Positions 49,200-58,557 of a stretch of DNA of 64,000 nt are shown here, one piece after another. Source of the stretch: Dyella sp. A6 (GTDB lineage: Bacteria > Pseudomonadota > Gammaproteobacteria > Xanthomonadales > Rhodanobacteraceae); the NCBI RefSeq assembly GCF_036320485.1, contig NZ_CP132911.1, positions 3,596,001 to 3,660,000 on the forward strand, given 5' to 3'. Every line of letters begins with the position of its first letter. The first letter of the stretch is position 1. Under the pieces are notes generated by a model that had not been told where the DNA came from, searched no databases, and saw only the letters and a program-made list of their open reading frames with translations. The translations under genes were made by a program, and so were the position numbers.

Positions 49200-52100
49200 T
49201 TACCAGTCGTACTTCACGCTGAACTCGGCGTAGCGCGGCAGCTCGACCGCGTAGCCCGTTACACCGCCGATCGGCAGCTTGTAGTTCGGATCCGGTGCGC
49301 CACCCACACCATCGTGGGTAACGACGTAAGCCGTGTCCTTCTGCTCGTTGAACACGTTCTGGACCTGTACCTGAAGCGTCAGGTGCTTGCCAGCCCATTC
49401 CGGGATATAGCTGACCGACAGGTCGAGCTGATGGGTCCACGGCGTATGGCCCGCCTTGCCCGGAGGCGACGGCATACCATTGCACCAGTGATAAGCCTCG
49501 CCATAACCGTCCGCATCGACCTGGTTCGGGCCATAGGAACCCAGGCAGGTGATCGGCGCGCCGGACTGAACGATGTACAGACCACTGAGCAGCCACTCGG
49601 GGGTGATCGCATAGGTGCCGTAAGCCTTCAGCGTGTGGCGATGCGAATTGGGCAGTTCGCCGTTCGAATACTGCATGAGCGTCGGGAAATCCCAAGCCTC
49701 GCTGATCGAACCGGACTGACCACCACCCGCGGCGGCAGAGGCGTTGCTGGTCTGGCCGAGCGGCGAGTAGGTCGGGCCTTCCGTGGTGCCGTAGCTCTTG
49801 GCGAACACGTAGTCGATCTTGCCCATCCACTTGCCGTCCCACGGATGCTCAAGCGCCTCTTCCAGGCTGTAGTACTTGCGGAACGCCTTCGGGAAACCGC
49901 AGACCGTTCCGTCGCAGGCCGTGTGCGGGTTCCAGATGTAGGTGCTGTAGGTACCAGAATTCGTCAGATAGCGAATGACATTGCTACGGCCCGGGTTGAC
50001 CAGAATGTCAGTCTGGTAGGCAATCGGATTCGCATCGGCCGGCGGATTGGGAACGGTGCCGGTATCATCGATGATGTTGTTCATCCGCGAGTAGGTCGCC
50101 TGCGTGGTCCAGACCAGCGACTGGCCGAACGCGTGGAGGGCCTTCTGGAAGCCCAGCACGTACTCGTCCTGATACATCGGCTTCAGGTCCGCGGCAGCAA
50201 TCGTCTTCGGATCCTTGGGCGTACCGTATTCGCCGTCGGGCGAATATGGGGTTGCCGTCGTGGGAACCTGGGTCAGACCCTGCGGCAGGCCGTTGGAGTC
50301 GATGGACGAGTAGGTGTAGTACTCGTTCAGGTAGGCGTTGGCACCGGCCATGCGCACGCCCAGACCGGTCGGCAGGGCCAGGTAGTAGCGACCCACGTTG
50401 CCGTACAGCTTGGCGCTGCTGTCGCCGAAGATATCCCAGCTGAAGCCCAGACGCGGCTGCCACTGCGGCGTGGTTTCCCTGATGTAGGGCTGGTTGCCGG
50501 CACTGTAGTTGGTGAACTGGTCGTTGCGCAGGCCAAGGTTCAGCAGCAGGTTGGGCGTGATCTGCCAGTTGTCCTCGATGTACTGCGCCTTCTGCTCCAC
50601 CGTGAACGAGGCCACGCCGCCATACGTCCGCTTGATGACGTAATAGCTGGTAGCGTTGGTGCCGGTACCTACCGCGCCACCGTTCGGGTAATTGACCGGG
50701 TTGGCGACGCACTGACCCAGCGCATTGCACTGCAGAGTGGGCGACGACAAGTTCTTGGAACCTTCCTTGCCGTAGATCCAGTAATACCCCGGACCCGCAC
50801 TCTGGCTACCGTCGCTCATGTCGGTGCTGCGCATGTTGTCGATACCGAACTTCAGGTCGTGGTTGCCCAGCTTCCAGTCCAGATCCATGCGGAAGTTGTT
50901 CTCGGTGGACCTATGGTCCGGCGAGGGGATGGTCAGCGCATTGTTGTTCGTGTTGCCATAGCCCGCGACAGTCGGGTTCTGGTTGTAAGTCGAGGCCACG
51001 CCCGCCATTCCCGGGTTGAAGCCCGGATAGGACTGTTGATAGCTGTAGTACGTGCTCTTCATCTTGCCGGCCAGCACGCTCAGCGTGAGGTTGTCGGTGA
51101 TGTACGAGGTGTACTTCAGGATGCCGATGTTGAACTTGCTCGAATACAGCGGATTGTTGATGCCGGCGTAGCTACCCACGCTATTCGTGCTGTAGTCGTA
51201 GTTGTACGCATTGTTCGACAGATCCTCGAGCTTGCTCGAGGCATAGGTGGCTTCAAGAATGTTGTTGTCGTTGATGTTCCAGTCGACCTTGGCGTACAGC
51301 TTCGGCAGGCTGGTGCTGTGCGAGTTGTAGTAGGGCGAATTGACCGAACCGGTGGACTTGCTGCTGTCGTGCTGGGCCTCGGCCGTGATGTAGAAGAACA
51401 GCTTGTCCTTGATCAGCGGTCCCGACAGGTAAGCGTCATAGACCGTGCTCCAATCCTCGTTCTTCTGGCGATTGACGAACATGTCGCCAACCTCTTGCCC
51501 CGGGGTGGTCGACTGCGGGTTCGCGTAGTGGATGTTCTTGTAGCCGCTCTGCGCCCAGGTCGGGGCAAAGGTGACATAGACACCGGCATGGAACTGGTTG
51601 CCACCGCGGTGACCGATCTGGCTGATCACGCCGCCGGTGGAACGGCCGTATTCTGCGCCGTAGCCGGAGGTGATGGTCTGCTGTTCGGCGATCGCGAAGT
51701 ACGGCAGCGCGATACCACCGGCGTTACCCACCGGGTCGGTGGTGTTGAAGCCGTTGATGTAGTAGGCGTTCTCAGCAGTCGAATCGCCACCGAAGGAGAT
51801 CAGCGGGGTACCAGCCGGGCCCGTACCGAGGCTGGCGTTGCCGCCGGCGACGCCAGGCGCGAGGATGGCGATGGACTCGGCGTTGTGGGCCAGCGGCAGC
51901 TGCTTCAGCTGGGCGGCGGTGATCACCGAGGTCTGGCGGGTGGAGGACACGTCGATCGCAGGCAGCGAGTTGGCGGTCACGGTGATGCCCGACATGTTCT
52001 GGGCATTCTGGGCCGATGCTGCGGCAGCGAACGGCACTGCGGTGCCCGCGCCCACGCCCACATGCACGTTTTCCTTGGTGGCAACGGCAGAGCCATTATT

Positions 52101-52361
52101 CATCAGGGATACGGTGTAGTCACCGATCGGCAGGTTGATAAGGGTGTAACGGCCGGTCGAATCGACCGCCACCGAACGGGTCAGGCCCGTCTGGGTGTTG
52201 ACGGCCTGGACGGTCTCACCAGCGGACACCGGTGCGGTACCGTAAATGCTGCTGGTCGTGGCCTGGCCATAGGCAAGCCCGGTGAAACCGAGGCTCACGG
52301 CCATGGCGGCAGCGAGTGCATTACGGCGGTAGTGCGTGCCCCGCTCGAAGCGCTTATTCAT
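49200..52361 (-). CDS. Oar-like TonB-dependent receptor with carboxypeptidase-like N-terminal domain
   Basis: A 1053-residue outer-membrane receptor. A signal peptide (about 1-32, NALAAAMAVSLGFTGLAYG) leads to a carboxypeptidase-regulatory-like domain with SVAVDSTGRYTLINLPIGDY. A plug domain (SSTRQTSVITAAQLKQLP, ENAYYINGFNTTDPVG, SGYGAEYGRSTGGVISQIG) and a very large barrel follow, ending in VELPRYAEFSVKYDW with terminal W. Oar-type receptors in Xanthomonadales are thought to import large oligosaccharide or peptide ligands. ATG 52361 has GGGGAGA upstream; ATG 52376 would add five residues. It has its own promoter about 225 bases upstream. Confidence 0.93.
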   Translation of the reverse strand: MNKRFERGTHYRRNALAAAMAVSLGFTGLAYGQATTSSIYGTAPVSAGETVQAVNTQTGLTRSVAVDSTGRYTLINLPIGDYTVSLMNNGSAVATKENVHVGVGAGTAVPFAAAASAQNAQNMSGITVTANSLPAIDVSSTRQTSVITAAQLKQLPLAHNAESIAILAPGVAGGNASLGTGPAGTPLISFGGDSTAENAYYINGFNTTDPVGNAGGIALPYFAIAEQQTITSGYGAEYGRSTGGVISQIGHRGGNQFHAGVYVTFAPTWAQSGYKNIHYANPQSTTPGQEVGDMFVNRQKNEDWSTVYDAYLSGPLIKDKLFFYITAEAQHDSSKSTGSVNSPYYNSHSTSLPKLYAKVDWNINDNNILEATYASSKLEDLSNNAYNYDYSTNSVGSYAGINNPLYSSKFNIGILKYTSYITDNLTLSVLAGKMKSTYYSYQQSYPGFNPGMAGVASTYNQNPTVAGYGNTNNNALTIPSPDHRSTENNFRMDLDWKLGNHDLKFGIDNMRSTDMSDGSQSAGPGYYWIYGKEGSKNLSSPTLQCNALGQCVANPVNYPNGGAVGTGTNATSYYVIKRTYGGVASFTVEQKAQYIEDNWQITPNLLLNLGLRNDQFTNYSAGNQPYIRETTPQWQPRLGFSWDIFGDSSAKLYGNVGRYYLALPTGLGVRMAGANAYLNEYYTYSSIDSNGLPQGLTQVPTTATPYSPDGEYGTPKDPKTIAAADLKPMYQDEYVLGFQKALHAFGQSLVWTTQATYSRMNNIIDDTGTVPNPPADANPIAYQTDILVNPGRSNVIRYLTNSGTYSTYIWNPHTACDGTVCGFPKAFRKYYSLEEALEHPWDGKWMGKIDYVFAKSYGTTEGPTYSPLGQTSNASAAAGGGQSGSISEAWDFPTLMQYSNGELPNSHRHTLKAYGTYAITPEWLLSGLYIVQSGAPITCLGSYGPNQVDADGYGEAYHWCNGMPSPPGKAGHTPWTHQLDLSVSYIPEWAGKHLTLQVQVQNVFNEQKDTAYVVTHDGVGGAPDPNYKLPIGGVTGYAVELPRYAEFSVKYDW

Positions 52362-52586
52362 CAGTAATCTCCCCAAAAACAGCCCATCACGGGCAATTGG
52401 ACAACGGCCACGCCAACCTGCCTGTCAGACAGTGCTGGCGATAATCTCCAAGGAATCCGAAGCTGACTTGACAACCCGCAAACCGCAGTCCCGCGACGCT
52501 TGGGTAACACTTCGTCCGGGAAGTGCACCATCGCTGGACTTCGGCCGTAAGCCCCTCTATCAACTCTTCGGTCCCTCTGACGCTCG

Positions 52587-52615
52587 AACTTAGTTTGTCC
52601 GCTTGTGACTGTCAA
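52587..52615 (-). promoter_or_regulatory. Promoter of the Oar-like receptor gene
   Basis: On the minus strand TTGACA (52615-52610) and TAAGTT (52592-52587) are spaced by 17 bases. The -35 is perfect, while the -10 is weak (three of six). A start near 52580 leaves a leader of about 220 bases before the ATG at 52361, unusually long, in which I see no recognised riboswitch. Confidence 0.5.
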
Positions 52616-52700
52616 CACTTTCTTAGCAATTCCGATATACATGGATTATGTAAAAAATCGCCGTGCAAAGCGGACTCCAATCCCTTTCATTATTAAATAA

Positions 52701-52730
52701 TTGTTTAACAATGTTCGCGCAGGTTAAAAT
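52701..52730 (+). promoter_or_regulatory. Candidate promoter of the riboswitch-btuB unit
   Basis: TTGTTT (52701-52706) and TAAAAT (52725-52730) with an 18-base spacer sit in an AT-rich stretch just before the riboswitch. The -10 matches five of six consensus positions. Confidence 0.45.
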
Positions 52731-52740
52731 CAAGCGCGAT

Positions 52741-52946
52741 TCGGGTGTTCCCCGGCCAAATCCGGCCGGGGGATGAAACGGGAAGCCGGTGCGATGTGTC
52801 TTCGACACGACAAACCCGGCGCTGCCCCCGCAACGGTAAGCGAGTCATCGGCGCGACTACTTGATGCCACTGTGCCCTGCACGGGAAGGCGTCGCGTCCA
52901 GGTGTGTCCAGTACATGCCGCTCGCGAGTCCGGAGACCGGCCCGAT
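52741..52946 (+). promoter_or_regulatory. Cobalamin (B12) riboswitch
   Basis: The aptamer shows its conserved parts in order: GGGAAGCCGGTG (near 52780), the core GCTGCCCCCGCAACGGTAA (52821-52839), a CACTG...GGGAAGGCG segment (about 52866-52890) and the B12 box GAGTCCGGAGACCGGCC (52926-52942). Binding of adenosyl- or related cobalamins would close the expression platform, which lies in the 147 bases before the btuB ATG. The obvious target is btuB and perhaps the RND gene beyond it. The left boundary is approximate. Confidence 0.95.
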
Positions 52947-53093
52947 TCGATGTCCTGGTGGCTCGCGGTGGGCGAGGCCGAACCGCGCGATGGCACCTGT
53001 TTTCGGCCCTTTCGTCGTTCCGAGCTGATCCCGACGCACCACCAGCCCCCGAACTCATAGGCCGCGCGGGGACGCACGGCTGGGACTGGAACG

Positions 53094-55001
53094 ATGAAAA
53101 GAACTCTGCTTGCTGTTGCGCTGCTCGGATGCCTGACGACCAGCGCCGCCTCCCTGGCCGCCCAGGCCAATACCACTCTCGACCCGGTGATCGTCACCGC
53201 AACACGTACCGCGATCAGTGCCGACGACGCCTTGTCCTCGGTCACGGTCATCACCCGCGCCGACATCCAGCGCCTGCAGCCGGTCTCGCTGGTGGATCTG
53301 TTGCAGGGACTACCGGGCATCACCATCACTCAGGCGGGCGGGCTCGGCGAGCAGACCTCGCTGTTCATGCGCGGCACCAATTCTACCCATACGCTGGTGC
53401 TGGTGGACGGCATCCGGATCGGTTCGGTGACCGCCGGCCTGCCCGCGCTCGAACAGATTCCGGTGAACGAGATCCAGCGTATCGAGATCGTGCGCGGGCC
53501 GCGTTCCAGCCTGTATGGCGCCGACGCCATCGGTGGCGTGATCCAGATCTTCACCCGGCACGGCTCGCAGCACGGCGGCCTGACGCCCTCCCTGTCCGTC
53601 ACCACCGGCAGCCATGGACTGGCGGGCAGCCAGGTGGGCCTGTCCGGCGGTGACCGGCACGCCTGGCTCAACCTCAGCCTGGGCGGCGAATACACCCATG
53701 GGTTCCCGTCGTGCCGCATGGGCGCGGCCGAGGCCGGCGCGGGCTGTTTCGCCGACGACCCGCGCAACGATGCCTATCGCAACTGGAACGGCCTGCTCGA
53801 TGCGGGCTACCGCTGGGACAACGGCACCGAACTGGCGGTGACCGGCCTGCGCAGCCGCAACGATGTCGAATACGGCGGCACACCCTACGGCGGCAACCGG
53901 GCGATCAACGAGCAGCAGCTGGCCGGTGCACGCCTGAGCTTTTCGCCGCTGGAACCCTGGAAAGTTACCCTGAGTGCCGGACAGAGCCGCGACCTGGCGT
54001 CCACGTTCTATCAGGGCACCTACTACGGCACGTATTACCCGCTGACGCCGACCGGCTTCTACAACTCGCGGCGCAATCAGGCGTCGTGGCAGAACGACAT
54101 CCGCCTGGGTGCGGACCAGTTGCTCACCGCGGGCGTGGACTACCGCCAGGAACACATTTCCAGCAGCACCGGCTACCTTGCCAGCCAGATCGACGACACC
54201 GGCAGTTTCCTGCAGTACCAGGGCAGCTTCGGACGCAACGAGCTGCAGCTGTCGGCCCGACACGACCACAACGGCCAGTTCGGCGGCCACGATACCGGCG
54301 CCGTAGCCTGGGGCTACCACTTCGACCACGGGCTGCGCCTGATGGCCAGCTACGGCAGTGCGTTCCACGCACCGACCTTCAACGACCTTTATTATCCCCC
54401 GTACTACGGCATTCCGTCGGCCAACCCCCACCTGAAACCGGAAACCTCGCGCAGTGCCGAGCTGGGCCTGTCGCAGCAGGGCCAGGGCTGGAACTGGGCA
54501 CTGAATGCCTACCAGACCCGCATCCACGACCTGATCGCGCTGAACAGCAGCTATTACCCCGAGAACATCAGCCGCGCTCGCATCCGTGGCCTGGAAGCGC
54601 AGGCTGGCACACGCCTGGCCCACTGGAACGTGCACGGCTACCTCACCCTGATGCGGCCGCAGGACGTCGGCGGCGCGGACGACCCCAACAACGGCAACCT
54701 GCTGGCACGCCGGCCGGAGAAGACCTTGCGCGTGGACGCCGACCGCCAGTTCGGTGCCTTTGGCGTGGGCGCGACCTTCTATGCCGCCGGCATGCGCTAC
54801 GACGATGCGGCCAACCAGCACCGCCTCGGCGGCTATGCCACCACCGACCTGCGCGCCAGCTACGCCTTCACGGCGGACTGGACGCTGTCGGCTCGCCTGG
54901 CCAATGTGTTCGACCGCCGCTATGCAACCGCGTGGTACTTCAACCAGCCCGGACGCAGCTGGTTCCTGACCCTGCGCTACAGCCCTGCAACACACCACTA
55001 A
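53094..55001 (+). CDS. btuB: TonB-dependent vitamin B12 receptor
   Basis: A 635-residue outer-membrane cobalamin receptor. Signal peptide about 1-23 (LLAVALLGCLTTSAASLAAQ), then a TonB box-like segment DPVIVTATRTAISADDALSS. The plug has RADIQRLQPVSLVDLLQGLP, TLVLVDGIRIGSVTAGLPAL and VRGPRSSLYGADAIGGVIQI. The barrel ends RYATAWYFNQPGRSWFLTLR near the terminus. Length and plug motifs match BtuB, and the upstream B12 riboswitch confirms the substrate. No BtuCDF genes are in the window. Confidence 0.95.
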   Translation: MKRTLLAVALLGCLTTSAASLAAQANTTLDPVIVTATRTAISADDALSSVTVITRADIQRLQPVSLVDLLQGLPGITITQAGGLGEQTSLFMRGTNSTHTLVLVDGIRIGSVTAGLPALEQIPVNEIQRIEIVRGPRSSLYGADAIGGVIQIFTRHGSQHGGLTPSLSVTTGSHGLAGSQVGLSGGDRHAWLNLSLGGEYTHGFPSCRMGAAEAGAGCFADDPRNDAYRNWNGLLDAGYRWDNGTELAVTGLRSRNDVEYGGTPYGGNRAINEQQLAGARLSFSPLEPWKVTLSAGQSRDLASTFYQGTYYGTYYPLTPTGFYNSRRNQASWQNDIRLGADQLLTAGVDYRQEHISSSTGYLASQIDDTGSFLQYQGSFGRNELQLSARHDHNGQFGGHDTGAVAWGYHFDHGLRLMASYGSAFHAPTFNDLYYPPYYGIPSANPHLKPETSRSAELGLSQQGQGWNWALNAYQTRIHDLIALNSSYYPENISRARIRGLEAQAGTRLAHWNVHGYLTLMRPQDVGGADDPNNGNLLARRPEKTLRVDADRQFGAFGVGATFYAAGMRYDDAANQHRLGGYATTDLRASYAFTADWTLSARLANVFDRRYATAWYFNQPGRSWFLTLRYSPATHH

Positions 55002-55012
55002 GCAGGGAAGAC

Positions 55013-55048
55013 CGACGCGGCATACGGCCAGCCCCGCATGCCGCGTCG
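55013..55048 (+). other. Stem-loop after btuB
   Basis: CGACGCGGCAT and ATGCCGCGTCG form a perfect 11-base-pair stem with a 14-base loop, directly after the btuB stop. No U-run follows, so it may be a weak terminator or an mRNA 3'-end structure. If it does not terminate, the RND gene could be read from the btuB promoter. Confidence 0.45.
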
Positions 55049-55170
55049 CGCAAGCCTTGCCGGCAGCTTACAAGGAGCGTACTGGCACCTGTCCTTGCTT
55101 CTCCATGCCTTTCGGCACGGAGCGACTTCAGGCACATTCATGGCCTGGCCGTAGAAGGCATAAAGGCGTC

Positions 55171-55275
55171 ATGACCCCGCTTTTCCGCAACGACGCAGAC
55201 GCCGCCGCGCTGTTTTCGCGCCCGGTGTCGCACATGGAAGTCGAATCGACCCGGACTGGAGCGGGGCGCGCATGA
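55171..55275 (+). CDS. Candidate 34-residue leader peptide before the RND gene
   Basis: It begins MTPLFRNDADAAALFSR and its stop overlaps the RND start codon (ATGA at 55272-55275). An AAGG lies about six to eight bases before the ATG. Such overlap suggests translational coupling, but the ORF is short and may be chance. Nothing in the peptide is recognisable. Confidence 0.25.
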   Translation: MTPLFRNDADAAALFSRPVSHMEVESTRTGAGRA

Positions 55276-58200
55276 ACCTGTTCGCACCGATGATCCGCCG
55301 CCCGGTCGGCACCTCGCTGCTGGCGATCGGCCTGGCCATCGCCGGCTTCTGCGCCTATCTGTTGCTGGGCGTGGCCGCCTTCCCGTCGATCGAATTCCCG
55401 TTCATCGCGGTATCGGCGCAGATGCCGGGAGCGAATGCGGAAACCATGGCCACGACCGTCATGGCTCCGCTGGAGCGCTATCTGGGCCGTATTCCCGGCG
55501 TCAAGGAAATGAATGGCACCGCGTCGGACGGCTCGGTCCAGATCGGCCTGCAGTTCGACTTCAGCCGCAATACCGACAAGGCCGCGAACGACGTGCAGGC
55601 GGCCATCAATGCGGCCCAGGCCGATCTGCCGCAGCTGCCCTCGCCGCCCAGCTATTTCAAGGCCAACAGCTCCAATGCACCGGTGCTGCTGGTTGCACTG
55701 ACCTCGACCAGCCTGCCGCCGGACCAGCTGTACGACCTGACCGACCGGCTGCTGAAACCCGCCGTGGCACAGATACCGGGGGTGGCCCAGGTCGGGCTGG
55801 GCGGCAGTACGCCGCATGCGATACGCATCGCACTCGACACCTCGGCCCTGGCCAACCTGGGCATCACGGCGAATAACGTCGCCAATGTGCTGCGCGCGGC
55901 CAACGTCACGGCACCCTTGGGCATCCTGAGCGACGGCATCACCCAGGCGACGGTGATGACCAACAGTTCGCTGCAGACCCCGCACGACTTCGCCAGGCTG
56001 GTGATCGCCAACCACAACGGTGTGCCGATACGGCTGTCCGACGTGGCCACCATCCGAAGTGGCCCGCAGGACCGCTACGCGGCCGCCTGGTTCAATGACC
56101 ACCGCTCGGTGCTCATGCGCATCACCAAGCGCCCCGAGGCGAATGCCATCGCGGTGGTGAAGGCGATCAAGGCGCGCCTGCCGCAGCTGGCCGGACTGAT
56201 GCCGGCCGACGTGCGCATCGTGCCGATCTTCGACCTCACGCCCACCACCGAATCGGCGCTGCACGAAGTGGAGGTGGCACTGCTGATGAGCGTCGTGATG
56301 GTGGCGCTCGTGATGCTGATTTTCCTGCGCCGCATCCGCCCCACGGTCATCGCCATGTTCAGCGTGCCGCTGTCGCTGGCCGGCGCGCTGATCGTGATGT
56401 GGGCGATGGGCTTCACGCTCAACATCTTTTCGCTGGTGGCGCTGGTGCTGTGCGTGGGCTTCGTGGTGGACGACGCGATCGTGGTGATCGAAAACATCGT
56501 GCGCCACATCGAGAAAGGCGTGGCGCCGCTGCCGGCGGCATTGGCCGGCGTCCGCGAGATCGGCTTCACGGTGATCTCCATCACGCTGTCGTTGATCGCG
56601 GTTTTCGGTCCGATGGTATTCGGCGACAACATGTTCACCCGGTTGATGAGCGAGTTCTCGGTCACCCTGATCGCCACCATCGTGATCTCGGCGATCGTCT
56701 CGCTGACGCTGACCCCGGCACTGTGCGGCCGCTGGTTGAGTGCCGAAAACCACGCACAACGCACCCCCGGCCGAATGGAGCAGAGGGCCGAGCGATTCGA
56801 CCATTGGGTACTCGGCATCTACGCGCGCGCGCTCGACTGGGCCATGCGCCACCGCCGCATCATGCGCTGGCAGCCGCTGATCCTGCTGGTGCTCACCGTG
56901 GTGCTGGCAGTGCTGGTGGGCAAGACCGCGGGCGGCGGCCTGATGCCGAAGGAAGACACCGGACTGATCCGCGCGCACATCACCGCCGACGCCAACATCT
57001 CGCCCGACCTGATGGCCAAGCGCACCAAGTATGTATCGGGTGTGATCCAGGCCGATCCGGCCGTGCTCGACGTGTCCGCCTTCCTGGGTGGCAACAACGG
57101 TGGCGCGGTCGGCAACACGGCCAGCCTGTTCGTCGACCTCAAGCCGGTCGGCGATGGCCCCGGCGACCGCCAGGCTTCGGCACAGCAGGTCGTGGACCGG
57201 CTGGAGAAGCACTTCAAGCAAGTGCCCGATATCGAGGTCAACATCAGCGCCCTGCAATTCATCAACATGGGCGGTGGAAGCGGCAACGGCGTCGGCCAGT
57301 ATTCATTCCAGCTCGAAAGCACGGGCGGCGAACAGTTGCAGCAGCCTACGCTGGCGCTGGCGCGCATCATGCGCGGCATGAAGCAGTTCCGCGATGTCAC
57401 CAGCAGCTTCGATACGGTCGGCAAGCAGCAGATGCTGAAGGTGGACCGCAGCCTGGCGTCGCGCCTGCATATAGGCATGGCCCAGGTCGACAACGCATTG
57501 TCCAAGGCCTTCGGCCAGAGTGTGGTATCCACGATCTATTCCGAAACCAACCAGTACCGCGTCGTGCTGACCGCGCAGAGCGACAAGTCGCTCAGCCCGT
57601 CCACGCTGTTGAACACCTATGTCCGCAGTACCACCGGGGAGATGATCCCGCTTTCGGCGCTGGCGAAAATCCAGCCGCAGATCGCACCGGTCGATATCGA
57701 ACACCACAACCAGATCGAGTCGTCGACCATCAACTACAACCTGGCCAAGGGTGTGACCCAGGCCGAAGGCCTGCGGCTGGTCGACCAGGCGATATACGCC
57801 GCCAACCTGCCTGCCGGAATCCAGAAGCGCTATTCGGGCGAGAACAAGAACCTGATGGAGGCGCTGAGCAACGCCCTGATCGTGCTGCTGGCGGTGATCC
57901 TGGCGATGTACGTGGTGCTGGGCATTCTGTACGAGAGCCTGATCCATCCGCTGACCATCATTTCGACCCTGCCGGCCGCGGGCATGGGTGCCTTCCTCGC
58001 CATGCTGGTCACCCATACCCAGCTCACCATGATGTCGGTGATCGCGGTGCTGATGCTGATCGGCATCGTGAAGAAGAACGCTATCCTGATGGTGGACTTC
58101 GCGCTGGTCGCGGAGCGCGAGCACGGAATGAACCCGGTCGAAGCGATCCGCGAAGCGGCGCTGGTGCGTTTCCGCCCGATCACCATGACCACGCTCGTGG

Positions 58201-58442
58201 CGATGGGCGCGGCACTGCCGCTGGCGATCGGCTTCGGCCAGGGCTCGGAAATGCGCCAGCCGCTGGGTATCGCCATCCTCGGCGGCCTGCTGGTGTCGCA
58301 GCTGCTGACCCTGCTCAGCACCCCCGCGATCTACCTGTGGCTGCACGACCGGCGCGAACGCAAGGCGAAGCGACGCGCTCTGCGCGAAGAGATCCGCCGC
58401 CAGCGCGAGCTCACCAAACGGATGCCGGCGCTGCCCAAATAA
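55272..58442 (+). CDS. RND-family efflux pump inner-membrane subunit (MdtC/HAE1-like)
   Basis: A 1056-residue, 12-helix RND permease. It opens FAPMIRRPVGTSLLAIGLAI, has the proton-relay aspartates in GFVVDDAIVVIENIVRHIEK (near residues 400-405), and the matching lysine in LMLIGIVKKNAILMVDFALV. The porter domain segments (FPFIAVSAQMPGANAETMAT, GVAQVGLGGSTPHAIRIALD) resemble MdtB/MdtC proteins. It normally works with a periplasmic adaptor and an outer-membrane factor, but neither is encoded beside it. It follows btuB in the same direction with 270 bases between, so it may belong to the B12-controlled transcript or to an undetected promoter. Confidence 0.93.
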   Translation: MNLFAPMIRRPVGTSLLAIGLAIAGFCAYLLLGVAAFPSIEFPFIAVSAQMPGANAETMATTVMAPLERYLGRIPGVKEMNGTASDGSVQIGLQFDFSRNTDKAANDVQAAINAAQADLPQLPSPPSYFKANSSNAPVLLVALTSTSLPPDQLYDLTDRLLKPAVAQIPGVAQVGLGGSTPHAIRIALDTSALANLGITANNVANVLRAANVTAPLGILSDGITQATVMTNSSLQTPHDFARLVIANHNGVPIRLSDVATIRSGPQDRYAAAWFNDHRSVLMRITKRPEANAIAVVKAIKARLPQLAGLMPADVRIVPIFDLTPTTESALHEVEVALLMSVVMVALVMLIFLRRIRPTVIAMFSVPLSLAGALIVMWAMGFTLNIFSLVALVLCVGFVVDDAIVVIENIVRHIEKGVAPLPAALAGVREIGFTVISITLSLIAVFGPMVFGDNMFTRLMSEFSVTLIATIVISAIVSLTLTPALCGRWLSAENHAQRTPGRMEQRAERFDHWVLGIYARALDWAMRHRRIMRWQPLILLVLTVVLAVLVGKTAGGGLMPKEDTGLIRAHITADANISPDLMAKRTKYVSGVIQADPAVLDVSAFLGGNNGGAVGNTASLFVDLKPVGDGPGDRQASAQQVVDRLEKHFKQVPDIEVNISALQFINMGGGSGNGVGQYSFQLESTGGEQLQQPTLALARIMRGMKQFRDVTSSFDTVGKQQMLKVDRSLASRLHIGMAQVDNALSKAFGQSVVSTIYSETNQYRVVLTAQSDKSLSPSTLLNTYVRSTTGEMIPLSALAKIQPQIAPVDIEHHNQIESSTINYNLAKGVTQAEGLRLVDQAIYAANLPAGIQKRYSGENKNLMEALSNALIVLLAVILAMYVVLGILYESLIHPLTIISTLPAAGMGAFLAMLVTHTQLTMMSVIAVLMLIGIVKKNAILMVDFALVAEREHGMNPVEAIREAALVRFRPITMTTLVAMGAALPLAIGFGQGSEMRQPLGIAILGGLLVSQLLTLLSTPAIYLWLHDRRERKAKRRALREEIRRQRELTKRMPALPK

Positions 58443-58510
58443 CCCGCCGGGACGCGAACGGCGCTCGTGCGTCGATCTGCCGGGGCGGGCGGTCCGGACC
58501 CATACAAACG

Positions 58511-58536
58511 ACAACGGGCGCCATGGCGCCCGTTGT
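58511..58536. terminator. Bidirectional stem between the RND and glnA genes
   Basis: A perfect 26-base palindrome (arms ACAACGGGCGCC and GGCGCCCGTTGT around AT) lies between the convergent stop codons at 58442 and 58558. It can form a 12-base-pair hairpin from either strand. The T-run is weak on the glnA side and absent on the other. Confidence 0.65.
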
Positions 58537-58557
58537 CCCGTCCAGCTGACGCTGCGA

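Noticed and set aside
49137..52367. 1076-residue plus-strand open frame opposite the TonB receptor
   Set aside because: The minus-strand frame has a signal peptide, plug and barrel; the plus frame is Arg/Val-rich without motifs.
55002..55170. A strong terminator separating btuB from the RND gene
   Set aside because: The stem-loop after btuB has no U-run and the rest of the gap shows no other hairpin with one.
56399..58549. 716-residue plus-strand frame inside the RND gene
   Set aside because: Shifted frame of the permease with Arg/Pro-rich composition and no motif.
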